From Unio delphinus (taxonomy: Eukaryota > Mollusca > Bivalvia > Unionida > Unionidae): a DNA stretch of 64,000 nt. Below the pieces are notes generated by a model. The model saw nothing but the letters and a program-made list of their open reading frames with translations, was not told the origin of the DNA and did no database searches. This document shows positions 13,250 to 24,215 of this stretch, in pieces. Made by a program: the position numbers and the translations under genes. The stretch is taken from assembly GCA_029339505.1 (NCBI GenBank), contig JAQISU010000081.1:22035501-22099500 (forward strand), given 5' to 3'. Numbering within the stretch: position 1 is the stretch's first letter; every line of letters begins with the position of its first letter.

Positions 13250-13905
13250 CATGCGTCGTAGTGCAGCAAGTACGTTTCCATCCTTTTATGCTGTTCCTGT
13301 CTCTTTAATCTTCTTTTTTCTTTGCTTGTTCTGTTTCTTTATAATTCAAATTCCACTTCCTCTATCAGGGTTAATTTTCTTGTTTCACTTGATGTAGTCT
13401 CTGCAGATGAAGTTACGGTTTTCGTTTTTCTTCTTCTGCTGTTTGTTTTGATTCGTCCTGATGGTATCCTAATTGTTCTTAATGTTTTAGTTTTCCCTGT
13501 TCTGTGCTTTCTGTCATGTTTCTTCTTTGTTTTTGTTTTGCTATTGTCTCTATGTTTTGTTTCTGTTAATGTTTCTTTTGTTCTGTCTCTGTTTTGTCTG
13601 GGTTATTTTCTTTCCTAATTTTTGTTGTTTTCCTTTTCGAAATTGGTTTAGACATTCTCTTTTTTGTTGCTGTTGTTGTGTTTGTTTCTCTGTCTGTTGC
13701 TGAAACTGTTTAGCTGTTGTTTTGAGCCTCATGTTTCTTCTTTTTGATGTTGGTTTTCCCCTGATGGATTTGTTGTAGTTTTGTCTGCTTGTCCTGGTGT
13801 TTCCTTACTGGGTCATTTGCCCTTATCCCTGCTTGAGGGCCTTGATTGTTTTGGCAATTATGTAGAGTATGGCCCGTCTTCTAACACCTGTTGCATGTTT
13901 TATGG
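13250..13905 (-). pseudogene. Zinc-knuckle gag/ORF1-like remnant
   Basis: On the minus strand near 13885 a classical CCHC zinc knuckle can be read, CNRC-x4-H-x4-C (CNRC, stop, KTGHTLHNC), with one stop codon inside. It is followed by NNQGPQAG and a long Lys/Gln/Thr/Asn-rich tail (for example HQDKQTKLQQIHQGKTN) broken by several stops. Structure and composition match the two block A remnants, so all three probably come from one retroelement family. The T-rich plus strand gives long hydrophobic ORFs that are only shadows of this. Confidence 0.6.
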
Positions 13906-14115
13906 TGAATACACCATTTTTACTATGACTTAGTTAAAAAAATCCGGTAAAAAGTAAAAAGCTTTTTCATTCCTCGCAATTTGATTTTATCAATTACAAA
14001 AATTCTAATATTTTTATATATGGACGTTTGTGGAATTGTTGTTAGTCTAGATGATTCTACTTTTATCCAAAATATCTTTTCAAAATGTTCTGCTGTTGCT
14101 TTCAGTGATATTTCC

Positions 14116-14157
14116 ATGGCTCCGAGAAAGCAATTGGCAACCAAGGCTGCTCGTAAG
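14116..14157 (+). pseudogene. Histone H3 fragment (residues about 15-27)
   Basis: Translates as [13 protein letters not shown] after an ATG, identical to canonical histone H3 from Ala15 to Lys27. The sequence before and after it is not H3, and a stop comes three codons later (KIVN, stop). Far too short to be a gene; a remnant or captured piece. Confidence 0.7.
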
Positions 14158-14696
14158 ATCGTGAATTAGACATTGACAAGTTGACCTCTCCCGCTTGTTT
14201 CTTTATCTTCGTAAGGATTTTGTTATGGTTCTTTTATTGAAACTATTTTCTCCATGATCATGATATCGCCGTACGGTATAATTGGCGTGTTTCTAGTTGT
14301 ACGTAAGATGTAGCTGTTGTATATATTCATACTTACTGAGTACTACTGAGTACGTTTGACTCGTATAATCTGGATTAAGTAGTTACAGTGCTAGCTATCA
14401 TCACTGTGGATGTAGAAGGTATTTTACCCTTTGGTGTTGGTGACATATGTAATTCCTGGGTGCCTACTTTATATGAGCATTCAAAAAAAGATCCCTCTTC
14501 TTTGTCCACTCTCTATAGCTTGAAAATGTTATCCAGCCTTCTAATCTCCTTGCTTGCTGCCGCCATGTTTTCTTGCTTTTTTTGGCTTGTCCTTGTCAGT
14601 TGAAAACCTATTTACATTACACTTTTACAAATTGTTATTAAATTTATATTTCAATGTTCATGATTCGAAAGCATAATTGAGGAGATATGCGCTCAT

Positions 14697-14777
14697 ACCA
14701 ACAGCCTTGGTTGCCAATTCCTTTCTCGGAGACTTTCGTTCGGTGGACTTTCTTACGGTTTGCTTTGTACGTGCCAT
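14697..14777 (-). pseudogene. Histone H3 N-terminal fragment, degenerate
   Basis: From the ATG at 14777 the minus strand reads MARTKQTVRKSTERKSPRKE, followed by LATKA, which is the H3 tail ([25 protein letters not shown]) with about six changes. It loses similarity after residue 25. It faces the plus-strand fragment about 540 bp away. Nothing of the histone fold was found, so it is a pseudogene fragment. Confidence 0.75.
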
Positions 14778-14879
14778 TATCAATTTCCCAACAGACTTTA
14801 CTTCACAAGGAGTTTCAGAATCTCAGACATGTCGGCCCACAACGCCGCCGTCAACGATGAAACGCTCATAGCCAAGGCC

Positions 14880-16590
14880 ACATCTAGCATATTCATGTAT
14901 ACGGTATGATACCATTGTGAAATATTAATGTGCATTATTCAGTGATCCTGAAAACTCGTTAATCCGGACATATTCACTGGGGACAAAGGTGTCCAAATAA
15001 ACGGGGCTATTCTGTATATGCATTTGACATTACGTAGGTAAACTTGAAATCGTTCTTCTTTGTTCTTTTGTTCTTTACATTTAGATCATATCAACTAAAT
15101 CGCACAAAATAGGGAATGAAAGAGGTTTATGCACATTTCTGGTTGTCCATGTCGCATCGGAGCTTCTCGAGGAAATGTGAGGCTTTGCGGTGTTAACGAC
15201 AACTGTGCATCGAACACTTTAGATAAATTCCTTGATAGATTGATTTTAGGCTTTTTTGCTTATGTAGGTTAATACTTAACACGGAGATAACTGTTTTAGG
15301 TTATTAGGAGTATCCCAGGGATTCCTGTTGTGTTGGATCACATGCCCTGGTACATGTGATCAGGAATGCATCAACCTTATCAATGTGCAATAACTAGGTT
15401 TCAAGTTTGTGACCTTGACCGACTAAGCACATATAATATATAGAATGACTAAATCGTTTTACTTATTATTTGTGCATTTGGTTGGTTATGAATGCAGAAA
15501 TTTTACAAGGTATGGCGAGTACAAATTGTTGAATTTAAATATTTATGACAAGGAACATCACATCATCTAGAAGCCGTGCAACAGCAAACAATCTTCCAAA
15601 CCCTATGTAAATTAATTCTTCTAAACACCGTTCACATGCAACCATAGAAGGATAATATATTTATGATGTATTCTCTTTAAGAAACAAAGCATTGTATTTT
15701 TGAGAGACTCAGTCTCCAAAATAATTTAATGTTATCGTAACATTGTTTGCTAAATCTCTTGTATATGTCTTGTCATGGGAACATTACCTAGTACGCTCCC
15801 TGACACATCGACATAACCATCAACGTAGCTTTTGAGACCGGGTTTCTGTCATTTCGAAAGATACAAACTGAGAATGCGAATCAAAACTACAAATATAATA
15901 CAGTGTCACAAGGGTTGGAAAGCTGGTGTGGGTGGGTGGTAACAAGTAAACAGTCGATACGTTTAAACAATAAGCAAGTCCTTCCTCAAAATATATCAAG
16001 GAACCGTTGAAAAGACACACACACACAATATATACGAGTACACATGTTTAATTCCCGATATAGTAACTACTAGCATAACATGCAATCAGATGCATTCCTT
16101 ATCTTACAAATCATAAGAGGTACACACGATTTTGAAATACAAATATGCAGATACTTCATGATACGCTCACAAGGCCAACATGACTAACTCTGTATAGTTC
16201 ACAACTATGGAATCAAATTCAAAATTAAAACAAGTATAAGTTTTAACATAACTAATAAATAAATGCAATAATTATATACGATGCACATATCAGCAAATTA
16301 CGCAATTAAATCCGATCACATGCTCACAATGTACATAAATCAATCTTGTATACTAGTAATTTCTCAACAGAACGTTACAATAGGTAAATAAATCAAATAT
16401 GAGAGTGAGATTAACTCTAATAAAGGTAACTTCTACATACCAACAAAATTTCTAGTAATCAATTTCTCCATACTAAAGAGTGCACCAATGTCATGTGAAC
16501 TTGATCCAATTCCAACATCACTGCTGCTTGAGTGCCTAGAATCAGTATTGCCGTTACTGATGTTATTAATACCTCTGTCTCATCCGGGAA
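14880..16590. other. No gene recognised
   Basis: AT-rich, no ORF with family features. A short CA run lies near 16016-16026. The last part (from about 16460) may be flank or degraded 5' part of the LINE that follows. Confidence 0.5.
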
Positions 16591-16599
16591 TTCCCATCA

Positions 16600-18116
16600 T
16601 TTTTTAAAACTGCAATTGTACAGCCTCTGCATAAGAAACCAACACTCAACCATAACGATTTAGAGAGCTACCGCCCAGTTTCTAAACTCACGTTCATATA
16701 AAGCATCTTAGAAAACGTTGTTCTAACCCAACTTGTATCTCATTTGAATTCAAAGACTTTTTAGCAATGTACTAAAACTACTCTTCTGAAAGTAGTTAAT
16801 GACAATTTCTGTGCTTTGGATAGCGGAAAGATGACAGTCCTTACCCTCCTTGATTTGTCTGCAGCATTTTACACAATATACCATGATATATTACTGCACC
16901 GTCTTCAGCATGTATTTGGCATTCACAATACAGCCTTACTGTATTTCAAGTCCTACTTAATCCACAGGGCACAAATTGTATCTGCAAATGGAATAAATTC
17001 CATCCCAGTTGATCTATGTTGTGGTGTTGCATGGAGCCTGTTTGGGGACCTATTTCTCTTCATTATATACACTCAGCAGCTCTTAAGTGTCAGAAATAAT
17101 CATCTAGTGTCTCAACAATTGTACGCTGATGACATAAACATATAGAAGTCTAGTCATCAAACTAAAGTTGATGCTACCATCCAAGGCGTTGAGAGGTGCA
17201 TTTCTGATGTGAAATCATGGATGACATGTAACACGTTGCAGATGAATGATGATAAAATTAAGCCCATTCTGATCACAACATAAAGACTTTCTCATTCACA
17301 TCCTTCACCTCAAACTTAAGTATCAACAATACCAACATTAAATCCACACAGTCTGTACGCAACCTAGGTGTTACTATGAACAATACTCTCACATTGCACC
17401 AACATGTCACGAAGATATGCAAGGCAACACATTTTGAGCTGAGACGCATCAGCTCCATTCGCAAATATCTTTCAGTTGATGCCACTAAATCACTTGTGTG
17501 TTTATTAGTAATTTCAAGACTGGACCTGCTGTAACTCAATTATGTCTGGTTCGTCTCCAGAAAATTCAAAATGTTCAAAACACAACTGCTCGGATCGTCC
17601 TTAGAGTAGCACGATCAGAGCACACTTCTCCGCTGCTCTGTACCATATACTGGCTATCCAGTCGATTCAGAATCAACCACAAAATTTGTTCTCTGTGCTA
17701 CGTTTCACTGACGGACTCCAGTCCAGCATACGTATCTGGTCTCACCCATGGGTAGACACCAGCAAGATATACTTATACTTCCTCTTCTGACAATCGTATA
17801 CTCATTATTCAAACAATGAAAATGAATTCATATTTTCAACGTTCTTTTGTATATCAGACCCAGCAACGTGGAATGAATTGCCCATTTAAATTAAACACAA
17901 GGACACAGTGATCTCCTTCAATATTGTTGTTAAAACTCACCTTTTCTAGTGCAAGTACAAACTTAAAGACTTATTAATGTTTGTACCTTAAAAAAATTCA
18001 GGATTTTTTATGTTTTCTTTTCAGGGTGTTTTTCTCTTAGTTGTAGGTAGTCATATCAATACAGATGTTGTAAAACGCTTAGAGCTTCTAAAGATTTGGC
18101 GCTTCACAAAGCCCTA
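16600..18116 (+). pseudogene. Non-LTR retrotransposon reverse transcriptase, 5'-truncated and decayed
   Basis: The plus strand reads IVQPLHKKPTLNHNDLESYR (about 16615), then TLLDLSAAFYTIYHDILLHR (16840-16900; the D-D pair of the RT palm has become Y and D in places), GINSIPVDLCCGVAWS and QLYADDINI (17120-17145, the catalytic YADD). After a stop come SVRNLGVTMNN (NLGV motif, 17355) and the C-terminal region up to about 17960. The element ends in a 3' region with the phrase 'ttggcgcttcacaaagccctata' followed by an (ATT)n tail. This order and tail fit the CR1/L2/Rex1-like LINEs. Multiple stops and frameshifts make it dead. Confidence 0.85.

Positions 18117-18176
<60 letters not shown>
18117..18176 (+). 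repeat. (ATT)n microsatellite, 3' tail of the LINE
   Basis: Twenty ATT units directly after the LINE 3' region. Such simple-repeat tails are usual in CR1/L2-like elements in place of poly(A). Confidence 0.9.
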
Positions 18177-18298
18177 CATATAAACTTACAACTCTCATTT
18201 ACTAATGTTCAACAAATTCGGGTGAAGAATTCTTGCCTTTAATAAGCTTTTCAAGTCGGAATTCTAGCTTTTCCTTTTACAAATGGCAGTAATAATAT

Positions 18299-18585
18299 GG
18301 GACGATCTAGGCCCAATGGGAAATCCATTCAAAAAGGGCTTGGGACCTTCTAGACCCAAGATTTCTAGACCCAGTGGAAAATCCAGTCAAAAAGGGCTTG
18401 GGACCTTCTAGGCCCAGAAGTCGTGGGATCTTCTAGACCCAAGGGAAATTGAACATGGGAATATTATTGGGACCTTCTAGACCCAAGGGAAATTGAACAT
18501 GGTGGGTCTGTATAGCGACAAGGGAAATTGAACATGGGAAATATTATTTGCATTTGTATATGGGTCTGTCTAGCGACAAGGGGAA
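18299..18585. repeat. Imperfect tandem repeats at the left edge of the viral block
   Basis: Repeats of the phrases 'gggaccttctagacccaag' and 'ggaaattgaacatggg' with 'aaatccagtcaaaaagggct', in four to six scrambled copies of about 35-75 bp. The array sits directly downstream of the last minus-strand ORF of the viral block, where an element terminus would be expected, but no matching inverted copy was found at the other end. Confidence 0.8.
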
Positions 18586-19250
18586 AATAGAGGCAAAGAA
18601 AGCTAATATCTTTTCGAGGCATATGAGTGGCCCTGAAAAGGGCCTTTGGGTACTTCTTTTTCTTCTTTTATTTTCTACTCTTGTTCCACCACCTTTTGAT
18701 TTTACCAATGATACCTTTTTCTTCTTCTTTTCGTCCTCGGGAATCCAGTCAGGATGTCCCATAGCTCTAAACTTCTCTTGTATCTTTATCCGATTGTTAT
18801 TTAATCTTTCAAATTCCTCTTTCTCTTTTTTGTTTTCATTGTCCTTTTTCTCCTTTCTCTCCTTACTCCAGTTATCTTTTATCTTCTTCACGTCTTTTAA
18901 TAGTTCCTTTCTCATCAGTTCTTCAGCTTTCTTCAGCTGGTCCAAACCATTTTGGACATGGGACCGCTCTGTAAAGATATTATCCAAAAAGCACTTTACG
19001 TTTTCGACAATATCTATAACTTCCTTCAATGTCCCCACTCTAACAAGGGTGGGTTAATGCAGCCTCGTAACTTTTCGTCTTCTTCTTCTAGCATTCCTTC
19101 TAAGAGCTCCCTGGCTATTTTCAGTCTTTTTGCAAAGTCCAGGCTGTTCGTAAACTTCCATTCATTATGTAGTTTTTCCACTACATATTCTCCGTCTAAT
19201 ATCCAGAAATAGATGTGTCTTAAATTGTTGAATAAAGTTGATGCTGTCAC
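18544..19250 (-). pseudogene. Unrecognised coiled-coil protein of the viral block, frameshifted
   Basis: Two overlapping frames form one gene. The first begins at the ATG at 19250 (MTASTLFNNLRHIYFWILDG) and is rich in Leu/Glu. It runs into the second frame near 19040, which begins with TLKEVIDIVENVKCFLDNIF. The middle is a long Lys/Glu-rich coiled coil, followed by GHPDWIPEDEKKKKK and a basic tail (RRKRSTQRPFSG). A frameshift near 19026-19040 separates the halves. No domain was recognised. A conserved motif lies about 50 bp upstream of the start. It may be a lineage-specific virion or scaffold protein; function unknown. Confidence 0.45.
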
Positions 19251-19302
19251 TATCTTCCATGGTTATTCCGTGAAATGGTTCTAATGTCAGCCACTATATA
19301 TT

Positions 19303-19330
19303 AAGAACGGACGTGAAGGAAAACATCCCT
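19303..19330 (-). promoter_or_regulatory. Shared upstream motif 1 of the viral block
   Basis: The reverse complement is GGGATGTTTTCCTTCACGTC followed by CG. It lies about 54 bp upstream of the ATG at 19250. Nearly the same motif precedes the ORF at 20278 and a weaker match precedes the ORF at about 21028. It could be a promoter element or a remnant of sequence duplicated between genes. Confidence 0.4.
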
Positions 19331-19375
19331 TACACTCACTTTTCATATTATATGCTATTCACAAAACATACAATC

Positions 19376-19712
<337 letters not shown>

Positions 19713-19862
19713 GCGTTTTATAATCACACTAATCCTCTCTCACATCCATTGGCAATTTGAACAGTCTCTTTTCTAGACATTTGGTTAGCCCTGAGAAGGG
19801 CTGTTTCTTAAAACTCGAAAAAATGCACCTGGCTAATGCTGGCACCTCCCAGGTCTAGACCC

Positions 19863-20278
19863 TCACACACATCTCCTACTCCAATCGTTCTCCCAATTCA
19901 CTCTTATGATTGGGAGTGCAGAGGAAACTTGATTGGCTTCACTATCCCAATCTTCCGTTTGAGGGATAGTGAAAGCCTCTTCATGTCTTCCTCTATTGCG
20001 CAACCGTGGATGAAGTGGTTTTTGCGGTTGAGGCTGTGGTTGTTGCGCCTGGGGCTGTGCCTGTGGTTGACGTGCTGCTACTGGTGGTGGAGTCGTCCTC
20101 ACCTCAGGTTTCACCCAACAGGCTTTAGCCATCATGTGGTGAGGCAAGATTGGTCTTCTCTTGTCCTCTTTTTTCTCTTCTTCTCTTCTTCTAAGGCCTC
20201 CATAGTCAGCTCGTCCAGGAGACATCTAGCATTCTATAGGTGCGTTTGAAACTCCCTAAGTTTGTTCAGTCTGCTCAT
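19863..20278 (-). pseudogene. Unrecognised Pro/Gln-rich protein of the viral block, broken
   Basis: The likely start is the ATG at 20278 (MSRLNKLREFQTHL), followed by a stop, then ARCLLDELTMEALEEEKKR in the same frame. The Pro/Gln-rich part (QPQAQPQAQQPQPQPQKPL) and the tail ending WSRRCV are in another frame, so there is one stop and one frameshift. No family recognised. Composition suggests an internal or scaffold virion protein, which is only a guess. The motif about 50 bp upstream matches that of the next gene. Confidence 0.4.
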
Positions 20279-20325
20279 CTTCTTTGGGCGATGTGCCAAC
20301 GATAGGTAGCCAGACTGACGAGTGC

Positions 20326-20353
20326 TTCTTCGGACGTGAAGGAAAACACCCCA
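20326..20353 (-). promoter_or_regulatory. Shared upstream motif 2 of the viral block
   Basis: Reverse complement GGGGTGTTTTCCTTCACGTC followed by CG, about 52 bp upstream of the ATG at 20278. Differs at about one base from the copy at 19303-19330. Confidence 0.4.
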
Positions 20354-20557
20354 TACGATCAAAAAACTTACATTATTCCTATCATCAACAAAACAGAAAG
20401 AAAACACTCACTCACTTTTTTACTTTACTCACATTAATTATAAATTTAACAAGTTATTTGAAAAATACGTTGTGCTCATAGATGCACTTCAAATAAAAGT
20501 AAAAAGAGACTGTGATTATAGACTCACTTCTATTTTTTTCTAACTTCCTCACATACC

Positions 20558-21028
20558 ATTAGCAAATTGAATTATTAATTCTTTTCGTGAATATTGTGTT
20601 TGTGTGTACGAGGAGATTGCGTCCTCGTCTGGTAACAGGATAGGTCTGCTTCTTCGGAAAGAGAAAGAGAACTCTTTCGTGTCGACACGACAGTCGACAA
20701 AACTTCTGTCTGGTTCCCGCTTCTGTTTTTGCTACTGATGTTCTCTCTGCTCTATCTGCTGCTTCTGAAGTCTATACTTCTCAGTCCATTCTTCTTTGTC
20801 TTTTTGAATTTCCTCTCTGAAGAGTTCTTCTATGAGGTCTTCCGTTACTTGTACCATTCTAACATTCTCGATCTCTTCAGGCTTTGGCATCAAATTGTGT
20901 CTAATACGATGCAGAGTGACGTAAGCTTCGTTCAGCTTAGCTAGTCTTGAGCATATCTTCGTAGGAAGATGAGTCAAACAATGGATGGCCAGACTGGAGA
21001 CTACCCCTGCTTTATATGGTTCAAGCAC
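20558..21028 (-). pseudogene. Unrecognised protein of the viral block
   Basis: An open frame from 21028 to a TAG at 20732 (SSLAIHCLTHLPTKICSRLA, then EEIENVRMVQVTEDLIEELF and a Lys/Glu/Gln-rich helix). The same frame stays open past that single stop to about 20558 (KREPDRSFVDCRVDTKEFSF). There is no ATG at the 5' end of the open frame, only GTG at 21028, so the true start is probably lost. No domain recognised. Confidence 0.4.
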
Positions 21029-21048
21029 GGACGCGATAGAAACACCTC
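21023..21048 (-). promoter_or_regulatory. Shared upstream motif 3 of the viral block (weak)
   Basis: Reverse complement GAGGTGTTTCTATCGCGTCC followed by G, a looser match (about 15 of 20) to the motifs at 19303 and 20326. It sits at the 5' end of the frame that ends at 20558. Confidence 0.25.
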
Positions 21049-21194
21049 TCTACTGTTTAGGGTTGGAAACGTTTGGATAGTTTGATGTGAGGGATAGAAA
21101 AAGGTCAAAGAGTATCTATATTAATAAATATGTAAAACAAACGACAGACGCATTGGTTTCAAAACACATTTTTATTCAAAAAACAAACAAAAAT

Positions 21195-21330
21195 ACTCCA
21201 CAAAACACAATTTTTATCAACTAACAACCTTTTTTTAAATCACAAATATTGTTTTTAGATAACAAACATTTTTTTAAATAACAAACATTTTTTTCAAATA
21301 ACAAACATGTTTTTCTTCAATAACATTAAT
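21195..21330. repeat. Short tandem repeat 'aataacaaacattttttt'
   Basis: Four to five units of about 20-24 bp between the protease gene and the next gene of the viral block. AT-rich spacer, no coding sequence. Confidence 0.8.
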
Positions 21331-21334
21331 GCAT

Positions 21335-21892
21335 TATCTTTGACATGGTTGACAACGTTGTGAATTAAATTGAGATTTCCACTGTTGGAAGTCATTGAGC
21401 TATTGATGTACACTACGTTTCCTAGTGAACGACAACATATAGCCATAATGGTCACAAAACCATCGATCTACTTTGTCATCGTTTCGAGACGAATGACGAT
21501 CAAAATAAGTCACTAAATGTTCTAAAGAATATCCAAGACTGCGATGATGCTTGATAATATACACAATATTGTCCACACACCATAGAATCTGTGCCTTGTA
21601 ATTTCACATTATTGAATCGTGTAGTCTGGGCATTTCTTCTCATAAAGTCAATGATATCATCTTCCAAAGCGGGTAATCCATACGAATCGAAATACTCCAC
21701 ACAACCCTCTTGAGGATAGTAGACAGCTACCCAGTGAGTTCCTGGAAGATGACTGTCATCTGTGTTGATGACACAAGCTTGATTTTCTTGAAGTTTGCGA
21801 TGAGGTAGTTCATCTTTAGCACACACGACAGGATTCCAAGAAGCAGTGTACGAACTACGGTTCAAAAGATAATAAAGTTCCCAGGTATCCAT
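21335..21892 (-). pseudogene. Adenain-like cysteine protease (Polinton/adintovirus), inactivated
   Basis: In adenoviruses and Polintons this protease matures the capsid proteins. The start is taken as the ATG at 21892 (MDTWELYYLLN) because this is where family similarity begins. Catalytic positions are visible: His53 (GTHWVAVYY), Asp69 (EYFDSYGLP), Gln99 (KLQGTDS) and Cys106 (MVCGQYC). The Gln-to-Cys and His-to-Asp spacings agree with adenain. A frameshift just after CVYY (near 21556) breaks the frame. The remaining C-terminal part, down to a stop at 21335 and ending in a Cys-x2-Cys motif (QRCQPCQR), has a further in-frame TAG at 21400-21402. Length, about 185 codons, is normal for the family. 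Not functional as it stands. Confidence 0.85.
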
Positions 21893-21921
21893 TTTTTTGT
21901 AGCCTTGTTTTTTTTCTTTCT

Positions 21922-22425
21922 TCACAGGTGATGATAAGCCATCAATTCAATACAGACTTTTTGCTTGAAAAGGTCTTTCAAGTAACTGTTTATTTGCTTT
22001 GTCTCCTTACTCTTGGCCAAGAGAGCTTCGATGCGATCAATTTCTCGAGCAAACAATGGAGGAGAGGAATGATCACGCAAGTCTTTATACCACTGAAGTA
22101 ACACGGTTTTTTCTGAGATGAGACTCTAAGCTTCGTTCAGATAATCATCCAATTGTTCTTCTTGACTCATCATCATACATTTATCGTGTTGAATTTGACT
22201 GGGATGATCGATTTGACATCCATAACAATCTTTTTTAATCATGTCTCTCCTTGTATTCTCCAAGTGTTTGGCAAAACAGGTGACAAAATGCTGTTCCTGT
22301 TCTGGCCATCTGGACTGCATTATCACTACTTCTTCTTTTTGGTCTTGGGGGTCTGCTTTCTCTGCAACCTCCCACCCCATTTCCATCGATTCTCCACTAT
22401 TCAAAGAGGGACAAGAGTTTTCCAT
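21922..22425 (-). pseudogene. Cys/His-motif protein next to the capsid gene (Polinton), one stop
   Basis: One frame of about 166 codons from the ATG at 22425 (MENSCPSLNSGESMEMGWEV), interrupted only by a TAG at about 22126 after LDDYLNEA. It carries a compact Cys/His motif CYGCQIDHPSQIQHDKC around residue 70 that could bind zinc. Its C-terminal half is helical and charged (EIDRIEALLAKSKETKQINS). It lies between capsid and protease genes with almost no spacing. I recall similar short proteins beside capsid genes in other animal Polintons, but their function is not known to me. Confidence 0.6.
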
Positions 22426-22430
22426 AGTGT

Positions 22431-23740
22431 TTAATAGTCTAGAATGACTTCTCTCAAATTCTTGATTTCTATGGTATTATCGAATTCGGCATACAGAATG
22501 ACATTCGCCGTTTCGGTAAGAGCTCATGCAAACTGAAGTTCCACACGCAGTTGCCCAGATTTTATAGGGTGGAAATGTCCCTCGTCGCTGTCTTAGTCTG
22601 GAGTGAAATCAAAACCCCACAAAGTATAACCTCCTGCACAATCGTCGTAGGAAATACCGTGATTGTTGTTGGTTCCTAACTGTCCTGTGGCTTCGTACAG
22701 CAACAAGTACGACCTCAAGTAATTCTTCTTAGCAAAGTTGGGTTCGAAGGGTCGGGTACACGAAGTTTTGCCATCGCGACTGACTTCGCTTTTGGATACT
22801 ATGAAGTTCTTAAACTTGAAAGGATTTTGATCGTAGGTACCTTTGAGGGCTGCATTGCTGACGATACCGATGAATAAACGTTTGGGTAACTGTCCTTGGA
22901 ACAGATGATCTTCGATATTAGATCGGAATCCATTGGCAATGGTGAAAGTTTTTACTTCCGCGCGTCGTATCGGATATTTTGCTGTCTTTCTACTCAAAGT
23001 GTGACTGATATCATTTCCCACTTTAGGTAACACTTCCACACTACGCACGTATAACCTGGCTTCTTGGATAATGGTTTTGCAGTGGTTGGCATCAGCAGCA
23101 ATCAAATGGAAAGCGGCACTGCTACGATTCAATCTCAAGCGAATATCCATCCCGTTCAGCAAATACGTCTCTTGAAACCACATGTCCAAATGCAAACGAT
23201 CGAACAGTTCTAAGCTACGTCCTTGCAGAATTTTCTTTCGACGCTCGTTAAAACCCACATTGTGAGGATCGAGATCTACGGTCAAGGCTGTGTCGTTAAA
23301 CTTATCTGCTGTATCAGGTTTCCATACCACGCAAGCATCTAAATAGGTGTTCTTTGCTTCTTTTCCGTACGTCAAGAGATTTTCGAGGTGCGCTCGATAA
23401 GGATAAGTATCCATGTTACTGCTGACCAGTTTGTTATTCATATACAAATTCACATCGCTGAGCAAGGAATGCATGAAATTGTTGACGGGAGCTGCTAGGG
23501 TTTCGGCTCCTGGAACGGAGTTTTAATCCCTTTCACTTTCAAATACAAGTAACTGATGCTTAGATTGATGTAATTTTCGGGTTGCCCTTTGATTCCAAAC
23601 TCAATGGGTGCTGAATCCGTCAAAGAGGAGACGGGATGCAATTCAACCCATTGGGCTTCTTACATTGTCTTCGTCGTGGGTGGCATGGCAAAGAGATCCA
23701 GTTCCGACTTGGAACAGGCACAATATTCTTGGTGCATCAT
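22431..23740 (-). pseudogene. Polinton/adintovirus major capsid protein (double jelly roll), inactivated
   Basis: About 436 codons, the usual size of the proteins often named 'uncharacterized protein F54H12.2-like' in animal genomes, which are Polinton major capsid proteins. The N-terminus (KSELDLFAMPP, then PIEFGIKGQPENYINLS) and the middle (NTYPYRAH-type YPYRAHLENLLTYGKEAKNT) are typical, as is the GYTLWGFDFTPD near the C-terminus. The start is the first of two ATGs at 23740. Breaks: in-frame TAA at 23660-23662, a frameshift around 23515-23530, TAA at 22593-22595 and TGA at 22524-22526; the longest open piece is 22593-23474. It would form the capsomers of the virion. No longer translatable as one protein. 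Confidence 0.88.
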
Positions 23741-23766
23741 TTTTTCTCAGTCTCTATGTTTTACTT

Positions 23767-24211
23767 TTAATAATCAAAAATGTCTAAGTCTCGAACGGTT
23801 CTTTTTTTCTTCGTCTTTCTAGCTTTAGAGGTACGGAGATTTTTGGAAGGATGTCTTCGTCGACGCTTTCTGCCTTGTCCTTGCTGTGTCCTCAGGGGAG
23901 CAGGAATGCCAGACTCGGTACCATTCAGGGCATTTACAAGACTTTCTCGTCGACCCAAAATCTATTTACCCGTTTGAAGCAAGACATTTTCGCCTGCTCT
24001 CAAAAAAGCTTCTTTGGGGTTTTGTTGGTCAATGAGAACATTGTGAAGAAAATCTTTGCCGTGAGTCAATGCGGCATATTTTAAGGCGTGCAATCTTCGT
24101 GTCACTATCGGTTTCAAAACAGGGACCACGGAACGAAAGGCTGACTTTAACATATCTCCTAAACCATGTCCTCGTTGTCGGTGTGACTTCTTGGTAAACA
24201 GGATACATCAC
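23767..24211 (-). pseudogene. pX/pVI-like basic membrane-active virion protein, broken
   Basis: After a short N-terminal frame (MMYPVYQ, 24211) a frameshift leads to RQRGHGLGDMLKSAFRSV, a Gly-rich amphipathic segment typical of adintovirus proteins likened to adenovirus pX/pVI. Then come LIDQQNPKEAFLRAGENV, an in-frame TAG at about 23959-23961, and a very basic tail (GRKRRRRHPSKNLRTSKARK) ending RTVRDLDIFDY at 23767. In adenoviruses such proteins bind DNA or disrupt membranes. Position between penton-like and capsid genes fits. At least one frameshift and one stop. Confidence 0.65.
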
Positions 24212-24215
24212 TTTT

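Noticed and set aside
14697..14777. Functional histone H3 gene
   Set aside because: Only the tail is recognisable, with several replacements; the histone fold is missing.
14829..14871. Histone H1-like start (MSAHNAAVNDETLIAKA) divergent from the H3 fragment
   Set aside because: Tempting because histone genes are often divergent, but the similarity is too short and weak to support.
18548..19212. Plus-strand Ser/Phe-rich ORFs
   Set aside because: Antisense shadows of the Lys/Glu-rich minus-strand gene of the viral block.
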